Assembly: GCA_009801085.1 (NCBI GenBank)
Contig: VNWV01000004.1
Span: 62,001 to 126,000, forward strand
Source: Lasiodiplodia sp. COLG20
Lineage: Eukaryota > Ascomycota > Dothideomycetes > Botryosphaeriales > Botryosphaeriaceae
Length of the DNA: 64,000 nt
Direction of reading: 5' to 3'
Shown here: piece after piece, positions 48,650-59,978 of the stretch
Layout of the letters: each line of letters begins with the position of its first letter
Position numbering within the stretch: the first letter of the stretch is position 1
Notes under the pieces: generated by a model
What the model saw: only the letters and a program-made list of their open reading frames with translations
The model's database searches: none
What the model was told of the DNA's origin: nothing
Program-made: the position numbers and the translations under genes

Positions 48650-50260
48650 CGCAGCTCTTGTTTTCTTTTCGAGCGCAGTGGTGCATCGAAGATGGTACAT
48701 GGTGCAGTATCTTTGTTGAAAGTTGCCTCGTTCATGTGCTGATCCTGCACGGACTTGAACGGGCGAGTGCAGGCCTATCAGATGCTGTAGCATACGGTAT
48801 AATATATACCGGGATGCTCCAGACACATGAGGTGCGTGGAGCTTTCGACTATATGCCACCGAAGGCGGTGTTGGATCTCTTGTTTTCTGTTCGAGTCCAA
48901 CAGTCACCAACGGTGGTAAATGGTGCAATATCTCGCGTCGAAGTTACTCTCTTATATGCTGATCCTACACGGACCTGGATGGGCGAGTGTAGGGCTATCA
49001 GGTGCTGCGGTTTTTGACCCTGTCACTGTAGCATACGGTATACCGGGATGTTACAAACATATAAGAGCTCAGGACTTCTAACTGTACTGCCCTCGAAGGT
49101 GCTGCTGAATCTCTTGTTTTCTGTCCGAGTTCGCAGTGTCCGACGTTGGTAACTGGTGCAATATCTCGCGTCGGAGTTACTCTCTCACATGCTGATCCTA
49201 CACGGACCTGGATGGGCGAGTGTAGGGCCATCAGGCGTAGCGGTTTCGACCGTGTTGCTGCAGCATTCGACATATCGAGATGCTGTGAACATGTGAGAGC
49301 TCAGGACTGCCGATTACATTGCTATCGAAGGCGCTGCTGGATCTCTCGTTTTCCATTCGAGTCCATCGGCTTTTCGACGGTAGTAACTGGTGCAATATCT
49401 TGGGTCAGAGTTACCGCCTTCGTGCGCTGACCTGCATCGACCTGGATAGGAAGATGTAGGATCATCAGGTGCAGTGGCCTTCGGCCGTGTCACTGTAGTT
49501 TCCAACATACCGAGAAGCTACATTACGCACGAAGAGCTGAGTACTCTCGACATGTTGCCACTGAAAGGTCTCGTCGAAGCTCTTGTTTCATTCGAGCGTA
49601 GCGGTTTACTGGGTGGTAGCTGTTCAGTATCTTGGGTCGGAGTTACCGCCTTCGTACGCTGATCCCACATCAACCAGAAACGGATGGTGCTGGGGGCGTC
49701 AGGTGCAGTGGCCTTGCGTCGAGTCACTATAGTTTCCAACATACCGAGAAACTACAACACGTACGAAGGGCTAGCTGGGTGCTTTCGACATTTTGCCATC
49801 AAAAGGTTCAGTTGAAGCTCTTATTTATTGAGCGCAGCGGTTCACTGGGTGGTAACTGTGCAGTATCTGAGTCAATTTTCTACTCCTTTCATGTGCTGGT
49901 CCCACATCAACCAGAAGCGGATGGTGCTGGGGAAGCCAGGTGCGGTGGCCTTGCGTCGAGTCACTGTAGTTTCCAAGATACCGAGAAGCTACACTACACG
50001 TGAAGGGCTCAGGGATTTTTGGCTAATTGCCCCCGGGCCATGGGCCTCATCAAGCCCTCTTTTTTTTTATCCGAACCCCTCTCTCCACTCCGCTTGGCGG
50101 ACGTTTCAGTATCTGTATTGCAGCGAGAGCGTTACTGGGCTTACGGGCTCTTTTTCCATTAAGTGCGGTGTGTTCATCATGCTCGTCATGTTTGAATTGC
50201 CGTGCTTGAAGCAATTCTCTGCCCAGCAGAGTGTTCAGTATCTCGAATTTTCCCTTGACC
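48650..50260 (+). repeat. degenerate tandem array, about 233-bp units, seven or more copies
   Basis: The anchor GGTGCAATATCT or a variant recurs at ~48701, 48922, 49155, 49389, 49621, 49858 and ~50104, with a stray copy at ~50233. Spacings are 221, 233, 234, 232, 237, 246 and 129. Each early unit also has GCTGATCCTACACGGACCTG, GGGCGAGTGTAGGGC and a CTTGTTTTCTGTTCGAGT-like stretch; later units keep ACATACCGAGAAGCTAC and ACGAAGG. Copies have drifted strongly. The period is not a multiple of three and frames break, so it is unlikely to be coding. Confidence 0.85.
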
Positions 50261-50831
50261 TTACTGGTTGAGGGCCTTTTTTTTTCGTTGAATATCTTAC
50301 CATGCGTAGGATATCAAGGAAGATTTTATACGTACAAATTTGAGCGCGGTTTTCTACGAGACGATTCTGCATTATTTTTTTTTTTTGCTAGCTCAACGGC
50401 GGCAAGTGGCACTTTCAGCGTAATACAGTGCCTCACAACCCCGTTTACCTTCTGTAATGGCGAGGTGCATGTGAAGACAGTCACCTTTCCTTCTCAACTC
50501 CTTCACAGCCTTTAGCTATTCCTCCATCTCCTCTTCCTCTATATTTACTCCTGCTCGACCACTACCAGTCATTGGTTTTTGTTACGAGTGCACCTTACGC
50601 CAAGGAGGCGGTTCTTGGTGTTCCATCATAGCAGGTGGTCACACTTTTTACAAGCACGTCATCTTTAGTCATTGAACCAATTTCATTAGGTCTATTGTAC
50701 TTGCTTTGTAGAATACTTAAGGTACAATAATGAATTGAATCGACCTGACCTTGCACGGCAGAATACCTGATGTCAATTTACCCTTGGCGTCTTAAGCCAT
50801 GCAGCCAACCAACGCAGATTCCGATCGGGAT

Positions 50832-52152
50832 CTACTTGTTGGTTCTCTTCAAGTCTTCAATCTCCTTATCAATCTCCTTCTGTCTTTCAGTGATCTTGCT
50901 GACCTCGTCCTCGAGTGTCTTGATCCTTTGCGCACCTTCTCTCTTCTCGAGGCGCAGCTTCTCGATCTTCTCCTTAGCTTCCTGACGAGCAGCCGAGCTC
51001 TGGCCCTGGCTGGTGCTTGGGTTAGGGCCAGTAACATGGCCGGTAGAAGTGGTACGAGGCATCTTCCTGGGCTTCTTGGACGATAGCTTGGGAGACAGGC
51101 TGCGGTTACACTTGTCGAACCCTTGGGACGTCGCACCATTGCCCAGAGTCTGAGGCTGGGAGGTTGTCTGGTCTTGCGTCTGCTGCAACTTCTTGTAGAC
51201 GTTCGTGATGTTGGCTTCCGTAATATTGAACCAGAAGTTTGACTTGGTGTTGCGGCCAGAGCGACGTGACTCTTTCTTCTCCTGGAGCATCAGCTTGTAA
51301 AGCTCATCGTACTGGACGGTGGGGAAATTCATGATGATGCTGGCGAGGCTATGGAGTAGCGCTGCTGGGATGAAGTACGCGTCCTCTGGACGAAGCTTCT
51401 CTATCTTCCAGAACTGAGACAATGACATCTGGAAGTGGGCCTCGATAGCAGCAATGTCCTGAGCCTTTTGGGCAGTGTCGCCATAACCACTCTTGACGGG
51501 CAACTCGGGACTCTGCCACAATTCTCCAGCCACGTGGACCGGGTTAATCCAATCTCTCTTCCTGTTGACAGTAGCGTAGTTCGAGATGGTTGGACCTGCG
51601 TCACGATTGCCGAATGCAGCACCCCGTCCGTTGATCGCATTTTGATATGCCTGCAAGACAGCCTTGTCCGCCACGCTCTGGCCGTTCACGTTAGGTTGGT
51701 CCCAAGCGCTGAAGTCCTCGATGGCGTTAGGCTTGGGGTAATACTGGTTGACCGTCAGGTCAGCGGACAGCTTGCTCGGCCAGAGCTCGATGAACATGTC
51801 CCTCGCGTCGCGGATGGTATCCTCTAGGGTATCCGAGACCGGGTACAGTTCCGCGACGGTCATGAACGCACGACGGCGCGCCTGGCTGTGCATTTTGTAG
51901 GACGGGCTGATCTTTGCGAGCTCCTCAATGCAGCGCAGCAAAGTGATCGGCCACTTCTCGACGGGTTGCTTGCTCAGATGATGGTCTTGCGGAATACAGC
52001 CCTGGAGGGAGTAGCCGGCCCAGGAGGTTCTGATGGACTGTAGGAAGGTGGTCCTCTGAAATTACGCAAAGTGGTTAGCGAGAGACTCTTCCTTGCTAAT
52101 GGCCAAAGTGGGTGCGTACCTGCTTGGCGTCCGCATCGTCGTTCGACGGCAT
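50832..52152 (-). CDS. Unrecognised two-module coiled-coil protein (gene C)
   Basis: Two exons (52152-52120, 52055-50832) give 418 residues. The 64-nt intron (GTACGC, GCTAAC, TTTCAG) is phase 0 and joins MPSNDDADAKQ to RTTFLQSIRTSW. Module 1 (~15-95): SWAGYSLQGCIP, then VEKWPITLLRCIEELAKI, then DTLEDTIRDARDMF. Module 2 (~130-290): AYQNAINGRGAAF, AGPTIS, IAAIEAHFQMSLSQFW, IPAALLHSLASIIMNF. A basic Ser/Thr/Pro linker follows (KLSSKKPRKMPR), then a coiled coil to the end (EAKEKIEKLRLEKREGAQRI). The layout equals gene B with a much shorter linker and tail. No catalytic motif seen. Function unknown; the basic patch suggests the nucleus. Confidence 0.78.
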
Positions 52153-53303
52153 GGCGTCCGCGGGAATGGAGGTTGGAACTCCGTCAATATAGCCTTTCAA
52201 ATTGCCTTCTCGGCGAGGTGGAAGTCGGAAAGCGGACCGGCCAGAGTTGTCGGGTGGAAGTGGAAGAGGGGAGGAGTGGTCTGCCCCGGCGAGCTTAAGA
52301 GGTGGGCTCTTCGAAGTGGGAAGCCCGCTGGCACGTGCTCGTCAGGCGAAGAAGGTGAATGTCGGGCGCTCTGAAGGGCCGTGGAGGCAAGCATCGGGGG
52401 CGGATGGCGATGACGCACCGGCCGCAGCTCCACATTCTGGCCACTCCGACCTGCCCAGCACTTCTATCCCATCACCGGCACCACCTGCGGATCTTATCAG
52501 CTGGTCAACTCCAGATTCTATCTGTTTCCAGAACACCCAGTCCAACCACTCTCGTCGTTTCCAGATTGGACAAGTCCCGGCCTTGTGAAGAGTCGCTCTT
52601 ATTCTGGAAGTCTTTAGCCGTTCTGGTTGATAAGGTAGATTTCACACTATTCACCTATCTTCATTTTGCTGTTTGCTGGTAGTCAGTCGCCTGGGAGCGT
52701 ATATACTTTATACTACATACAGGTATTCTATAGATACCATACGCACCTTGTTCACCTTTATTTCAGGGGCGTGATATCACAGCTCCCAATCTCTGAGATG
52801 TCTTGCCAGCTGGAACCAGACTCTTAATCAAGATGGTCCACTTCGACTCTTTCCGGCGAAGCACTTGGAGGTTATAGCACGGCGTAAAGATTCCCGCATA
52901 GGACAAGCATTCAAATATAAGTAGGCATACCTGCCGGGTCTCTATCCACATCTGCACTGACACTGTACACTTTTCCCCTTTATCGTCTTTGTGTTGTGAA
53001 CCCGCGAAAAATCATGGGGATGCTTCGCCGTAAGAACGACTGTTCCGGTCTGCCTCTCAATGAGGTCGCCGAAAATGATGCGTAGTTCCCCATTGAAGTA
53101 CATCGTGTTTCTGTGATATGAATACTAAAAGCAAGGAGAGGAAGCATCGGACTCATCTATTGTATATCTGGATAATGGCTTTAACTCCGTATGGCAGCCT
53201 TCATTTAGGGCTACGAACAGTTTTATCCAGGAGTAAGGGCTAGTAGTAAAAAGAAACCACCAAAAGGGACAAGGCCGTCTACAATCCGAGAACGGGACAA
53301 CCC
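52153..53303. other. intergenic between genes D and C
   Basis: 1.15 kb between two minus-strand family members. Promoter side of gene C is GC-rich, the rest AT-rich. No gene or RNA seen. Confidence 0.4.
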
Positions 53304-55376
53304 TTATTCAGTGCTGGGATCCTTGTCATCAAGACCCCCGAGCAGACATTCGCCCACCGCGTTGGCCTCGTTCAGACTGTTGATCAGACCAGCGTGCAAG
53401 ACGGTGTACTTTTGCCATGCGGTAGAAACTCGCTCCCTACTCTCATCAAGATCCGTCTGCAGCTTCTCCTTGTCGGCCTGCAGTCCAGAGACCGTATTCT
53501 CCATGCTCGTTTTCTCTTGACTGAGTTCGTCGATCTTTTTCTGCATCTCTTTCTTCTCGTCGTTGAGCTTATCCGCAAGCATCTTCTTTCCGTCCTCAAG
53601 AGCAGCGCACTTCTTCTCAAGGTCATCCTTCTGAGCCTTGCTCTCGTCCCGCAAGTCGCTGACCTCCTGTTGAAGAGATGCCTTGCTCTTCTCCAGCTCC
53701 CGGATCCTCGGCTTAGACAGCTTCATGTCCGCCTCGAGATCTCCAGCCCACTTCCCCAGCTCCTCATTCCGTTGCTCTAGTTCATCAGATCGAGTTTTCA
53801 GAGCCCCGTACTTCTCCACCAAGACCTCCAAATCCTCCTCAACCTCCTCCTTCTTGCCCACCAACTCCGACTTCTCCCCCTCCCACTGCTGGCGCTGCTC
53901 GTCGCGCTGCTCCTCGAGCTGCCTCTGATGCTCGGCCTCGAGCGCCTCCAGCTCCCTCAAATGTTCAGCCTTGACGTCCTCGAGCTTCCTCTCGTGCTCG
54001 GCCTCAAGAGCCTCCAGCTCCCTCAGATGCTTGGCCTTGACTTCCTCGAGTGCGCCCTCGACAGCCACACGCCTGTCCTCTGCCGCAATGAGCTCGCGCT
54101 GGTGCTCGGCCCGGAGCGCTTCCACTTCCCTCTTGTGCGCAGCTTTGACGCCATCCAGCTCGACCTTAGCGTCCATGCACTCTTCCTTGGCCGCATTGAG
54201 CTCGCGCTGGTGCTCCGCGTCGGCGCTGGCGAGGGCGCGGCTGATCGTCTCGGACGCTTGCGCCAGCGGCGTCGACGACACCGACGGCTGGCGGCCGTTG
54301 CGCTGCGGGGCGGGCGTCGCGTTGGGAGACAAGTTGCGCTTTGCCGGCGTGGCGAAGCGGGGGAGGCGGGCGGCGACGAAGCTACCGCTGTTGGGATCGC
54401 TGGTGGTGGCGGTGGCTTTGCCATTGGGGGGAGCACCGCTACGAGTACCGTCGTTGGGGGGAGCGGATGCTGCAGCGGTAGCTGTGTTTGGCATCGGCGT
54501 CGGGGTGTCGGGCATGGGCGTGGGCTTGGACGTGGAGTTGATGGTAGTGGCATAGACGTCGGCGTCGTCGCTCGATGCTGAGCACGAGGCGGGGATGCGG
54601 CTGCTGGAGAATTTTGCGGGCTTGTTCTTAAAGGAGAAGAGCCTTCCGTCTGAGTACGAAGCGGGGATACGGCTGCTCGAGAATGTCGCGGGCCTGTCTT
54701 TGAAGGAGAAGAGCTTTCTATCTGAGGGGGTGCGGTTGCTGGAGAGTTTCGCGGGCTTGTTCTTGAAGGAGGTGTGCCTTCCGTCTGAGAGGTCTGCGTC
54801 CATGGTGATGATGATGGGTTTGGTCAACGAGCTGCTCTTAGTGTCATCGAGTTTGCGCCGCGCCTCCTCATGGAAGTACTTCAAGGAGACGTGCTCCCAG
54901 CCCTTGAAAAAAAGCTCGATGGCATTGAGGAGTTCCAACGGCATGCAGAGCACTTCCTGCACACTGAGGAAGTCTGAGGCTAGGACCGTGGCGAAGCAGG
55001 TGTTGAGGCGTGTCTCGATCGCGCAGATCTTCTGGATTCTCAGGTCCAGGTTGTCGAAACCGCCGTCAGGTGGGATAGGACCGTCGGCGGCCCAGAGAGC
55101 GCTATGCGAGCGCTTGGGACAGGGATTTCCGTCGCGCGTGCTCTTCATTAATTCGGCGGCCTGTTTTGTCATGATAGTAGGACCGTGCTCTGGGGAATGG
55201 TGCGCCGAGCCCTTACTAGAGATGGCGTTCTCGATGACTTTGGAGATGAGGCGCTTTGCGCTTCCGTCGATTTCGTTGCCCGCCATCTTCGATGGGAGTA
55301 CGGTTGATGTTGAGGACGTAGGAGCGCGATGTTGCCCAGTAGGAGGATCTGATGGCTTCGCGAGATTGGTGCCCAT
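53304..55376 (-). CDS. Unrecognised long coiled-coil protein with module 2 (gene D)
   Basis: One exon of 690 residues from the ATG at 55376; an ATG at 55391 would add five, and a CCAG just upstream of 55376 leaves room for an unseen first exon. Module 1 is absent. Module 2 (~40-180) is recognisable: VIENAISSKGSAH, HGPTIMT, ICAIETRLNTCFATVLASDF, MPLELLNAIELFFKGW. A Ser/Lys/Pro-rich region holds three to four copies of an FSFKNKPAKFSSSRIPAS-like unit. From ~residue 370 to the end it is a long coiled coil with 14-residue periodicity (KAEHLRELEALEAEH). Such a rod suggests a scaffold or oligomer. It lies 130 nt downstream of the transporter stop on the same strand. Function unknown. Confidence 0.72.
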   Translation of the reverse strand: MGTNLAKPSDPPTGQHRAPTSSTSTVLPSKMAGNEIDGSAKRLISKVIENAISSKGSAHHSPEHGPTIMTKQAAELMKSTRDGNPCPKRSHSALWAADGPIPPDGGFDNLDLRIQKICAIETRLNTCFATVLASDFLSVQEVLCMPLELLNAIELFFKGWEHVSLKYFHEEARRKLDDTKSSSLTKPIIITMDADLSDGRHTSFKNKPAKLSSNRTPSDRKLFSFKDRPATFSSSRIPASYSDGRLFSFKNKPAKFSSSRIPASCSASSDDADVYATTINSTSKPTPMPDTPTPMPNTATAAASAPPNDGTRSGAPPNGKATATTSDPNSGSFVAARLPRFATPAKRNLSPNATPAPQRNGRQPSVSSTPLAQASETISRALASADAEHQRELNAAKEECMDAKVELDGVKAAHKREVEALRAEHQRELIAAEDRRVAVEGALEEVKAKHLRELEALEAEHERKLEDVKAEHLRELEALEAEHQRQLEEQRDEQRQQWEGEKSELVGKKEEVEEDLEVLVEKYGALKTRSDELEQRNEELGKWAGDLEADMKLSKPRIRELEKSKASLQQEVSDLRDESKAQKDDLEKKCAALEDGKKMLADKLNDEKKEMQKKIDELSQEKTSMENTVSGLQADKEKLQTDLDESRERVSTAWQKYTVLHAGLINSLNEANAVGECLLGGLDDKDPSTE
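54593..54790 (-). repeat. imperfect in-gene repeats, ~66-72 bp, gene D
   Basis: Three clear and one weaker copies encode (K/R)LFSFKxxPAxFSSSRIPAS-like units. The DNA copies are visible on the plus strand as repeated GAGAAT(T/G)TTCGCGGGC...AAGGAG blocks. Confidence 0.75.
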
Positions 55377-55506
55377 ACTGGAACAAAACATGATCGCGGA
55401 AGAACACCAGAGACGAGAGTAGAAAGTACCTATATGGGAAAGTGCTTTCCGCACGTGACTGCGCGTTTGTTCTAAGACAGTGATGCAGGTATCCGTTGCG
55501 CGGGGG

Positions 55507-56865
55507 CTACAGCAGACTCTCCCCCTCTTCGCCGGCCGCACGCCTCTCCCCATTCGTTCTCCATCGCTGCCACCAGCTCGGCCTTTGCAGTCTCGGTAGC
55601 TGCGCTCTCTGGCCCCAATGCCAAAGCAATCCTGCAACGAAGCCGACAGCATCGTTCCTGAATGCCAGCAGCCCCGCAACCGTAACCATCATGACTGCCC
55701 ATCGCTCTTTTCGCTCCGCCTCGCTCGGATCACGTAGCCTCTTGCCCAACGTCACAGCACCGGAAGCCTCCATCTCAGCCTCCTCCCACAAATCCCTGGC
55801 ACCAGCGTTCAGGGATTCGCCGACCTTGGCCAGCTCCACCCCCGCGGCGAGAACCATGATACCCAGGAGCGCCTTCGGGAAACTCGCGAGGAGACGGACA
55901 AGACTCTCGCCTCCGACAAGGCCCAGAATCATCTTGATAACACCAAGGAGGATAACCGAGGAGCCGGAACGTGCTCCAAATCGGTGCTGAGCAGCAAGGC
56001 CACCGGAGCCGTGACAGGCGGGCATAGCTCCGAACCAGCATCCAATAAGATTCATCGCCGCAACGGACGATCCAATGGCAGTGACGGTAGGTGTTGGCAC
56101 GTTCGGGAGAAGGTCGGCGGAGAGATGGGTCACAGCGATAATCGAGTTCAGCGTAGTCAGAGGAAGCTGGCCGAGAGAAGCAGTCACAAAAGTACGGCCA
56201 AAGGTCGCCCACGAAGGAACCACGATGGGAATACTGGGAATGATGCTGGAGCTATCCATGTCGCTCATGCGGGCTTGCACGCCCGCCAGAATCAGGCCCA
56301 GGATGAAGATGAGGAGCGCGTAGGGCACTCGCGGCGCGCGTGTGCAGGCAAGCAGCGCCAGGGCAGCGCCCAGGGCCCAGAGCAAGTTGTCGACCGGGGA
56401 AGGTCCTGTCCAGCCAAGGGGCTTGAGCATCTTCTCTCCGGCTGAAAGAACGAGGCTGAGTCCGGCGCCGACCTGGATCCCCTTCACGACCGGAATAGGA
56501 ATGACGCGTGTGACCCAGCTCAGCAAGCCAGTCACACTCATGATGCCGACAACGACGGCGACACCTATGCCGGCAGCTGCTGTCTCATGGAGAGTATAGC
56601 TGCGAGCGATGGCGATAGAGGCGATGGCCTTCATGGGTTGCACAGGAAGTGGGATACCGAACAGTGCACCAGTCAGGATATTCGAAGCGCCAGTAAATAT
56701 CAGGGTTGCGGGCAGAGAAATAGAATGAGTGAGAGTCAAGGCCACGAGTAGGGGGAGCAAAGTTCCCAGGTCACCCAGGGACCCAGAGAGTTCGCTCAGC
56801 GGTGCATCGCGGAAAGTCTGCAGGTTGTGCTGCGTGATGCGGCGAAGATTCGCGGTCGACGGCAT
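55507..56865 (-). CDS. Molybdate transporter, MOT1 family
   Basis: Intronless, 452 residues, start MPSTANLRRITQHN at 56865. About ten hydrophobic spans. Family motifs are clear: ELSGSLGDLGTLLPLLVAL, GIPLPVQPMKAIASIAI, and the C-terminal ACHGSGGLAAQHRFGARSG. These mark the MFS_MOT1 (sulfate-transporter-like) molybdate transporters of fungi and plants. It imports molybdate for the molybdenum cofactor, at the plasma or an internal membrane. The last ~60 residues are hydrophilic and basic. I leave the symbol blank because MOT1 names a different protein in yeast. It diverges from the gene at 57203. Confidence 0.92.
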   Translation of the reverse strand: MPSTANLRRITQHNLQTFRDAPLSELSGSLGDLGTLLPLLVALTLTHSISLPATLIFTGASNILTGALFGIPLPVQPMKAIASIAIARSYTLHETAAAGIGVAVVVGIMSVTGLLSWVTRVIPIPVVKGIQVGAGLSLVLSAGEKMLKPLGWTGPSPVDNLLWALGAALALLACTRAPRVPYALLIFILGLILAGVQARMSDMDSSSIIPSIPIVVPSWATFGRTFVTASLGQLPLTTLNSIIAVTHLSADLLPNVPTPTVTAIGSSVAAMNLIGCWFGAMPACHGSGGLAAQHRFGARSGSSVILLGVIKMILGLVGGESLVRLLASFPKALLGIMVLAAGVELAKVGESLNAGARDLWEEAEMEASGAVTLGKRLRDPSEAERKERWAVMMVTVAGLLAFRNDAVGFVAGLLWHWGQRAQLPRLQRPSWWQRWRTNGERRAAGEEGESLL

Positions 56866-57202
56866 GATGAATGTGTGCTAAGGAGTGGTGAAATGAGGTG
56901 TGAGAGTGAAGAAAAGTGGAAGGGCTAGGAAGGCGGAGGTTGTGCGACACCACGTATTAGCGGAGGCAGCACATGTTTAGTGTGTGGTGGAGGCATTCTC
57001 CGCGGGATTGGTTATTGCTGGTGTCAGGTGGTAGTCGGAGGTGTCAGAAGTGGGCGGTCAGCCGCGCCGCGTGGGAGCGATGACGCGCCGGCATCGGCCG
57101 GACCCTGCCGCTTGCTCAGAGAGTCCAAGCGCCACACGTGCCCGCGCGTTTTCGTTGCCGAGCGCCGACGCGTCTTCCAACCTCATCCCCACACCCCACA
57201 CC
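56866..57202. promoter_or_regulatory. short divergent promoter (transporter / gene at 57203)
   Basis: 337 nt between divergent starts. No specific element recognised. Confidence 0.45.
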
Positions 57203-59251
57203 ATGGCTGTCGGATCGCCCTCCCCGTTTACGACCGCTCGCGACGGCGAGACCGCTTTTCTCACCCCTCCATCAACCACTCAGACCTCTCGAAACTCGCC
57301 AGCAAGTGCTCCTCCTGCTCGGTACAGGCAAGCGACCCAGCTGCCCTTCGAGCTCGCTCACCACTCTAGCGTGTATCTGGAGTCAGGTCAATGTACAGCG
57401 CTCGGACCTCAAATGACTACATACGCTGATCATCTGAAGACCTCCAAGGCTATGGTCTGCTTACCAGCCTCCTCCGATCCGGCTCGTCGTCCAGCTCGTC
57501 AGATCGCGTACCTGCGCAAATCCCACCGATCCAGCTGTTCGAACTCTCCGCAACTCTGGTTGTTTATCCTGCCGTCACAACCAGGGCAACAACTCCCGAC
57601 AAGCTACAGGCATCCAACGCCGCCGCCAAATATCTCCGCGACGTAAACCGCGCCGTCGGGCCAGTGAATGCTGGCTTCGCAAAGGCATTTGTCTTTACCG
57701 GACTTAATAGTCCCAAGAGCCGTGGCTGGAGGAGACGTGGGACCTTAAGCTTCCCAATAAATGGCGACAGCAAACGGGTAGAGGACGAGAGACCAATCAA
57801 GTCCGCGGTAGCACAGCAGAATAGTCTGTGGGCCAAGGCTGACGACTTCTGGCGCGTGGTAGGCTGGGCTTTCAACTGCTCCGTTAAACACAAGGCAAGG
57901 TGGGAGCGATGGAAGATTTGGCTGGACTTGATGCTGGAGATCATGGAAGACGACTGGAAAGAACGCAACAGGTTGTGCGACGAGCAGCAGGACAGTGCGG
58001 CAAGTGACGAGTTGCTCCAACAAAGTATCATCGTCCAATATCTGATCGGCGCCAATGCGAACTCACTGGTAGGCCGGAGAAAGTTGCTCAGTGCCATACT
58101 TGCTGATGGCGGATCCAAAGCCATGAGCGAGTTCAAAGAAGTCTTCAAGGATGAACTCAAGGGGAAGAAGGAGGAAAGCGTCAAACCAATCAAGGAGATG
58201 AGGCTTGATGAAGGAGATTTCGGCGATCTTGGAGTTGACCCTGACGAGGATGATGACACAGACGATGCCGACGCCGGGAACGGCTCAGCTTTGCCAATAC
58301 GGAAGAGCGGCAGGAGCACAACCACCAGTACCAGGCGACCTTCCATCTCTCTGAGCTCTGATTCTTCCGAAGATACTAAAGACGACAGCATATCACCGAC
58401 TGACCGCCTTGGAGGGATGGATTCTGTCAGACTACGCCAACGAATCCTTGCTTTTGTGAGTCACTACCTGGACCGTTCGTCACTCCGCAAGTATCACAGC
58501 TAACCACACCAAACTACCAGCTCCCTGTTATTGCAGAAAGGCTTCCAGCCTACTTCACTTCTCGCGAGCATCTCTTCGACTCCTATACCGAATATTTACG
58601 TCCTTTGCCTGCCCCGACGTTCGCCGCACTTATCCGTACTTCGATGCTTCCTGCACCTGCAATGTGTGTCTTGGCCGCCAACACGCTCCTTCCGTTGTTT
58701 CCACACTCACCTCCTGTGTACAATCTCGTACCCCCGACCCAAGATGAGTGGGCAGAGTATTTCCTTCCCTACGCTGCAAACACGCATAGTTTCGCAGATA
58801 ACGCGAAAGTCACCATATTGCTCCAACAAGTAGTACAGGCAACTTTACCTGAGATGAATTGGAGCAAGCATTGGGTTGAGCAAGTTCTCAAGGGCATACG
58901 TGCCAGAAGAAAGAAAGCACGCGGTCTAAACAAGTCTGGTGGCGGTGGTATACGATCTGACGAGATGGTAGCGAAAGAGATATTTAAGGAGAGCGAGCAG
59001 CTCTTGCTCCTACTCGTGGAGTGGGTTGAAGATGGTGAGTGAAGTGCACTTTTCATTAATGACTGGTTCTAATGTTTGCAGATGCCAATGCACCACCGGC
59101 AGAGCGCCCGCAGAGGGATGACCTTATTCCCAAGATTGAAGCAGCAAGGACACGTGCCGGCTCCATGTCTGATCTCTCATCAGTTCCATCAGAATCTGAA
59201 GACAATTCTTCAGAGCTTGAGGTTTTCGGAGACGTGGTGATGAAGGACTGA
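57203..59251 (+). CDS. Unrecognised conserved-looking fungal protein, four exons
   Basis: Exons 57203-57392, 57440-58455, 58521-59034 and 59082-59251 give 629 residues in frame. The last two introns (65 and 47 nt) are clear; the first (47 nt, GTACAG..GAAG) is inferred from frame and branch point, so the N-terminus is less certain. I do not recognise the family. The N-terminus is Ser/Thr/Pro-rich. The middle is folded-looking and Trp-rich (IPPIQLFELSATLVVYPAV, ADDFWRVVGWAFNCSV, RWERWKIWLDLMLEIMEDDW). An acidic loop follows (DPDEDDDTDDADAG), then a helical region (RQRILAF|LPVIAERLPAYF, WVEQVLKGIRARRKKARG, LLLLVEWVED). The C-terminus is acidic and Ser-rich. No membrane span or enzyme motif. The composition suggests a nuclear scaffold protein; inference only. 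Confidence 0.75.
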
Positions 59252-59978
59252 AGTACGATTCTATTATGGTGCGCGTCGGATACCCTGGGCTGCTAAGCAG
59301 CAAAAAAGTAGTCTCTCCAAAGATGGCCATGATCATGCCAAGCGACGCAATTACCTCTCACGATTGTCTTGATTTATGCATCAGTCCCCAGATTTATTGC
59401 TTGTCCATTTCAGCGGTGTTAATATCTGGCCTGCTAGCGGCTATTCACTGCAGTCCCCTCTTGCATCCGATGGGTAGCACGGAACTGTTTTTTCAAGGAG
59501 GACTGGCGTCCTGGCGTATCATTACCCTGAGAGGAGCATACACCTACGATTTTTACCTATCATATCACCAGAGCAACCTCGGAGTCCCTTGCAATGATTT
59601 ACGCGCTACCCTTCCGCTGTAGGCGTTAAGATTTAGCGAATCCAAAAAGGCAACTCCTGAATTCAGCGAGAGCCAATCGGAACGCAGATCTCTCGGCCGG
59701 GTCGGGCATTTCTAGACTTCCGGACCCGCGCCACTTGATTGACACTGACCGACTGCATTTCTTGCTTTATTCAGTATCGCTCACTGAGAATCCTCGCTTA
59801 TCTGACTCTTTCACCATCTACCTCCGGAACCTTAATTGCCGGCGCACGTCAGTATTTAGTTGCGGGACGTCGCGGCATTACCCCGCCATCTGGGAACGCC
59901 AACCAAACTTTCAACGCATCTCACTGACCAAAAGAGTATCCAAATAGAAGCTCGATACAAAATCTGTTAGACGCCATC
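59252..59978. other. intergenic before the esterase gene
   Basis: About 730 nt with no supported gene, RNA or repeat. Confidence 0.45.

Noticed and set aside
48628..49662. Open frames inside the tandem array that share ADPTRTWMGECRAI
   Set aside because: They are the repeat unit read in whichever frame is open; the period is not a multiple of three and stops interrupt later copies.
48650..50260. CRISPR-like interpretation of the regular repeats
   Set aside because: Units are long, diverged and contiguous without spacers, in a eukaryotic genome.
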